The notes beneath the pieces are model-generated. The model saw only the letters and a list, made by a program, of their open reading frames with translations, had not been told where the DNA came from and searched no databases. Of a DNA stretch of 10,398 nucleotides, positions 6,003 through 10,398 are shown in pieces. The stretch spans positions 1-10,398 of the forward strand of contig JANXNO010000477.1 of assembly GCA_025354075.1 (NCBI GenBank), read 5' to 3'. Within the stretch, counting starts at the first letter, position 1; the number at the start of each line of letters is the position of its first letter. This stretch comes from Burkholderiales bacterium (GTDB lineage Bacteria > Pseudomonadota > Gammaproteobacteria > Burkholderiales > Casimicrobiaceae). A program made the position numbers and the translations under genes.

Positions 6003-7247
6003 GTGAATTCTCTTCAAATCGGTTTGATTGCCATCGGGGCGCTCGTCGTCGCAATGTTGTTTTTGTGGCATTGGTGGCAGTCGCGACGCGCTGATCGTCC
6101 AGCTAGAGTTGCGCCGCCGCCACCTCAGGAAACTGTGCGTCCAGCGGTGCCAAATGCGGCTGCGACAATGGCGACGCCGGCATCCCTTTCCGAGCCATCG
6201 TACGAACGCGTTGAGCCCACGCTTGACGTGCGTTCCGCAGGCGTTTGGGTACAGCACGTTGCCGAAGTGAAGCCCGAGATAACGCCCGAGGAAATCGTCT
6301 ACGACGAAGTTCAAGCCCCGCATCTGGCACGCGACACATTCGAAGAAATCGTCGTCGCAGAGTTACCAGCGCCCGTATATTCATCGCCGCCCGAACGTCC
6401 TGCGACAAACCAGCCAACGCCCCCCAAACTGCGCTCTGAGTGGCCGTTCGATGAGCGATTGCACGTGCATGCGTCCTTCGTCAACTTGACCGGCGGGCCG
6501 TTCGATGCTGCGCCGTTTGTTGCGGTGGCCGGGCGTGCTGTAGGTTGGGTTCGCTTGTTCCGGCAAAGCCCGTGGGAGCAGTACGACGCAGCACACGTCG
6601 GTTCAGTGCAGCAACTTGTGCTCGCGCTGCCGTTGGCCTCGCGGCAAGGACCGATTGAGGCGCAGGACATGGACGCCTGGCAATTTGTATTGTCTGAGTT
6701 GTCAACGGCGCAGGGTTGCGAGGCGCATTTTCATGGCTTTCGCGATGCGCCACATCGCGCGGCCGAGCTGGACAGTTTCCTCGCGGCGGTCGACATCATG
6801 CCCGACGTATATCTGGTCAAAAAAGATGGCGGTCACTGGACAGGCACCCGACTGCGCGGCACGCTGGAGGCGAACGGATTTCGCCTGCAATCGGACGGTC
6901 GCTTCGCGTACCACGAGATCGAGTCCGACGCCGTAATCTTTCATGCAGTAGATGGCTTTGAGCGGCCTTTCACGCCGGAGCGACTGCGTACCGAGGCGAT
7001 CACTGCGTTGCGTTTCTCTATCGAACCGGTGCGCTTGAGCAATCCGCTGGTTCGCTACGACTCGTTCCGGCAGAGTTTGCGTGGGCTGTCGAAGCTGCTC
7101 GATGCAGATCTCAAATCAAGCGAAGGCGATCTGCTCGATGACGCAAAGTTTGCGACGATGCGCGACGAAGTGAAGACCGCGATGGACGCGATTGTAGGAG
7201 CGGGCATCGAACCGGGATCGGATACGGCACGGTCGTTGTTCGGTTAG
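6003..7247 (+). CDS. zipA: ZipA-like cell division protein with C-terminal FtsZ-binding domain
   Basis: From the GTG at 6003 the protein has 414 residues. It opens with a single membrane anchor (about residues 6-25, LIAIGALVVAMLFLWHWW), followed by arginines that should stay in the cytoplasm (N-out, C-in, as in ZipA). A proline- and acid-rich linker spans about 29-144. A folded-looking region from SEWPFDERL (145) to about 267 precedes a ZipA_C-like domain from about 268. That domain contains DVYLVKKDGG, GTRLRGTLEANGFRL (ending at 295), a GRFAYHEI strand, DAVIFHAVDGFERPFTPERL and the C-terminal LLDDAKFATMRDEV helix. ZipA ties FtsZ filaments to the inner membrane at the division site. The gene sits between smc and ligA, and zipA-ligA adjacency is also found in E. 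coli. The protein is longer than E. coli ZipA (328 residues). The N-terminal architecture and gene order are seen directly; FtsZ binding is inferred from family resemblance. Confidence 0.85.
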   Translation: MNSLQIGLIAIGALVVAMLFLWHWWQSRRADRPARVAPPPPQETVRPAVPNAAATMATPASLSEPSYERVEPTLDVRSAGVWVQHVAEVKPEITPEEIVYDEVQAPHLARDTFEEIVVAELPAPVYSSPPERPATNQPTPPKLRSEWPFDERLHVHASFVNLTGGPFDAAPFVAVAGRAVGWVRLFRQSPWEQYDAAHVGSVQQLVLALPLASRQGPIEAQDMDAWQFVLSELSTAQGCEAHFHGFRDAPHRAAELDSFLAAVDIMPDVYLVKKDGGHWTGTRLRGTLEANGFRLQSDGRFAYHEIESDAVIFHAVDGFERPFTPERLRTEAITALRFSIEPVRLSNPLVRYDSFRQSLRGLSKLLDADLKSSEGDLLDDAKFATMRDEVKTAMDAIVGAGIEPGSDTARSLFG

Positions 7248-9296
<2,049 letters not shown>

Positions 9297-9300
9297 AGTA

Positions 9301-10206
9301 ATGGCCAAAATTCGTAAAGCAGTGTTCCCCGTCGCCGGTCTCGGCACTCGTTTTTTGCCCGCGACCAAAGCGATGCCGAAAGAGATGTTGACGGTGGTCG
9401 ACAAACCGCTGATCCAATACGCCGTGGAAGAGGCGGCGTCGGCGGGCATCACCGACATGGTCTTCGTCACAGGACGCAGCAAGCGCGCCATCGAAGACCA
9501 TTTTGATCGCGCCTACGAGCTTGAAAACGAGCTGACTCGCGCTGAAAAACACGATTTGCTGGATGAGTTGCGCGCTGCCGTGCCGTCCAATATCAACTGC
9601 ATCTTTTTGCGTCAGGGCGACGCGCTCGGCCTCGGCCACGCGGTGCTCTGCGCGCAGCCAGTGGTTGGCGATGAGCCATTCGCCGTCATCCTCGCTGACG
9701 AGCTGATTCGCCCCACCGCAACCGGACCCGGCGCGCTGGGCTCGACGGCGCAATTGTGTGACGTGCATGCCCGTTTGTGCGCCTCGAACGGCGCGGTGAT
9801 CGGCGTTAACCACATGCCCGGCGACTCGATCTCCCGCTACGGCGCGATTCGCATTGCTGAGACGCTGCCGCATAAAGACGGCAACGCAATGCGTCTGTCA
9901 GGCTTCGTTGAAAAGCCCAAGCCTGCCGACGCGCCCTCGCAATTCGGCGCGATTGGCCGCTATGTGCTGCCCGCGTCGATCTTTGCGCATTTGAAGGACA
10001 TTAAACGCGGCGCTGGCGGCGAAATTCAGTTGACTGATGCCATAGCGTCACTCATGTCCGCCGAGCCCGTCTACGCGGTTGAAACGGTCGGCGTTCGCTA
10101 TGACTGCGGCACCAAGCTCGGCTACCTTGAAGCTACCGTCAAACTGGGGCTGGAACGCGCTGAATTTGGCGCTGAGTTCGCGGCGTTTTTGAAGAAGCAG
10201 CTTTAG
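9301..10206 (+). CDS. galU: UTP--glucose-1-phosphate uridylyltransferase
   Basis: The 301-residue protein makes UDP-glucose from UTP and glucose-1-phosphate in the cytoplasm. UDP-glucose supplies lipopolysaccharide, capsule, trehalose and galactose metabolism. The N-terminal nucleotide loop VAGLGTRFLPATKAMPKEM (11-29) and VVDKPLIQYAVEEA (from 32) are classic GalU. The metal/nucleotide acid lies in VILADELI (Asp133). FVEKPKPADAP contains the catalytic Lys205, close to Lys202 of E. coli. GEIQLTDAI (from 240) and YDCGTKLGYLEATVKL (from 267) complete the family pattern and argue against RfbA-type thymidylyltransferases. The ATG at 9301 is only 4 nt after the ligA stop and has a weak AAAG in front, so translational coupling to ligA is likely. 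LigA and GalU are functionally unrelated. Their pairing probably reflects a housekeeping operon. The protein appears complete. Confidence 0.96.
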   Translation: MAKIRKAVFPVAGLGTRFLPATKAMPKEMLTVVDKPLIQYAVEEAASAGITDMVFVTGRSKRAIEDHFDRAYELENELTRAEKHDLLDELRAAVPSNINCIFLRQGDALGLGHAVLCAQPVVGDEPFAVILADELIRPTATGPGALGSTAQLCDVHARLCASNGAVIGVNHMPGDSISRYGAIRIAETLPHKDGNAMRLSGFVEKPKPADAPSQFGAIGRYVLPASIFAHLKDIKRGAGGEIQLTDAIASLMSAEPVYAVETVGVRYDCGTKLGYLEATVKLGLERAEFGAEFAAFLKKQL

Positions 10207-10219
10207 GCTGAAAGCGTTT
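10200..10219 (+). terminator. Weak terminator-like hairpin at the galU stop
   Basis: GCTTT (10200-10204), loop AGGCTG, AAAGC (10211-10215) form a 5-bp stem followed by GTTTT. The stem overlaps the galU TAG stop at 10204-10206. It is short and only partly GC-rich, so it is at best a weak intrinsic terminator. Confidence 0.25.
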
Positions 10220-10398
10220 TCTCACTTCGGCTAGAACCGACTAATCGCCACATTCGACATTTGAGGATTCCTGAGTTAAACCCAATACTCGTCACTTAAC
10301 TATGCGAATAGTCGGGTTGCTGATCACTGGCTGCGGCGGTTTGGCGTGACGTCGTCGCAGCGGCCATTGGCTCATCTTTCGTTTGACGCCGCGCAGAT
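10207..10398. other. Unassigned 192 bases after galU
   Basis: No gene can be supported here. An imperfect hairpin pairs 10279-10291 with 10305-10318 (about 11 pairs, one bulge, two mismatches) and has no following T-run. On the plus strand an ATG at 10302 opens a 15-codon frame, MRIVGLLITGCGGLA, which contains a lipobox-like ITGC but stops at once and has no Shine-Dalgarno. On the minus strand, frames entering from the right edge end near here, one with residues NPTIRIVK before a TGA and one with PDYSHS before a TAA. Either could be the tail of a gene lying mostly outside the window. Confidence 0.4.

Overview
This is an ordinary chromosomal stretch of housekeeping genes. It most likely comes from a betaproteobacterium, probably Burkholderiales or a relative. 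I base this on three things: a proteobacterial-type SMC protein followed by a zipA-like gene and ligA, a class 2 (quinone-linked) PyrD, and an intergenic palindromic repeat of a kind I recall from betaproteobacterial genomes. This placement is inference from gene content and protein style; no rRNA or tRNA is present. I see no transposase, integrase, phage gene or CRISPR array, and base composition is moderately GC-rich throughout.

Left part (1-2235). The 5' half of pyrD (pyrimidine synthesis) lies on the minus strand and runs off the left edge. It diverges from a plus-strand gene for a periplasmic MltB-type lytic transglycosylase. The roughly 160 bp between the two start codons is almost filled by a large imperfect inverted repeat (484-627). 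The transglycosylase gene converges on queF (minus strand, preQ0 reductase of queuosine synthesis), with about 140 bp between them that holds small palindromes but no gene.

Middle and right part (2236-10206). queF and smc diverge from a roughly 200 bp promoter region. This has a perfect TATAAT box for smc, a plausible queF promoter, and two sets of short direct repeats. From smc the genes run in one direction with tightening spacing: smc, 64 nt, zipA-like, 15 nt, ligA, 4 nt, galU. This is probably one transcription unit. It links chromosome organisation (Smc), divisome anchoring (ZipA-like), nick sealing (LigA) and UDP-glucose supply (GalU). zipA and ligA both start at GTG behind good Shine-Dalgarno sequences.

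Right edge (10207-10398). These 192 bases contain no gene I can support. They hold a weak terminator-like hairpin at the galU stop, a second imperfect hairpin, and frames that could be the tail of a minus-strand gene entering from the right.

No new multi-gene system is visible. The observations most worth checking are the pyrD/mltB inverted repeat, the phased direct repeats in the queF/smc promoter region, the unassigned middle domain of the ZipA-like protein, and the tiny ORF overlapping the smc stop.
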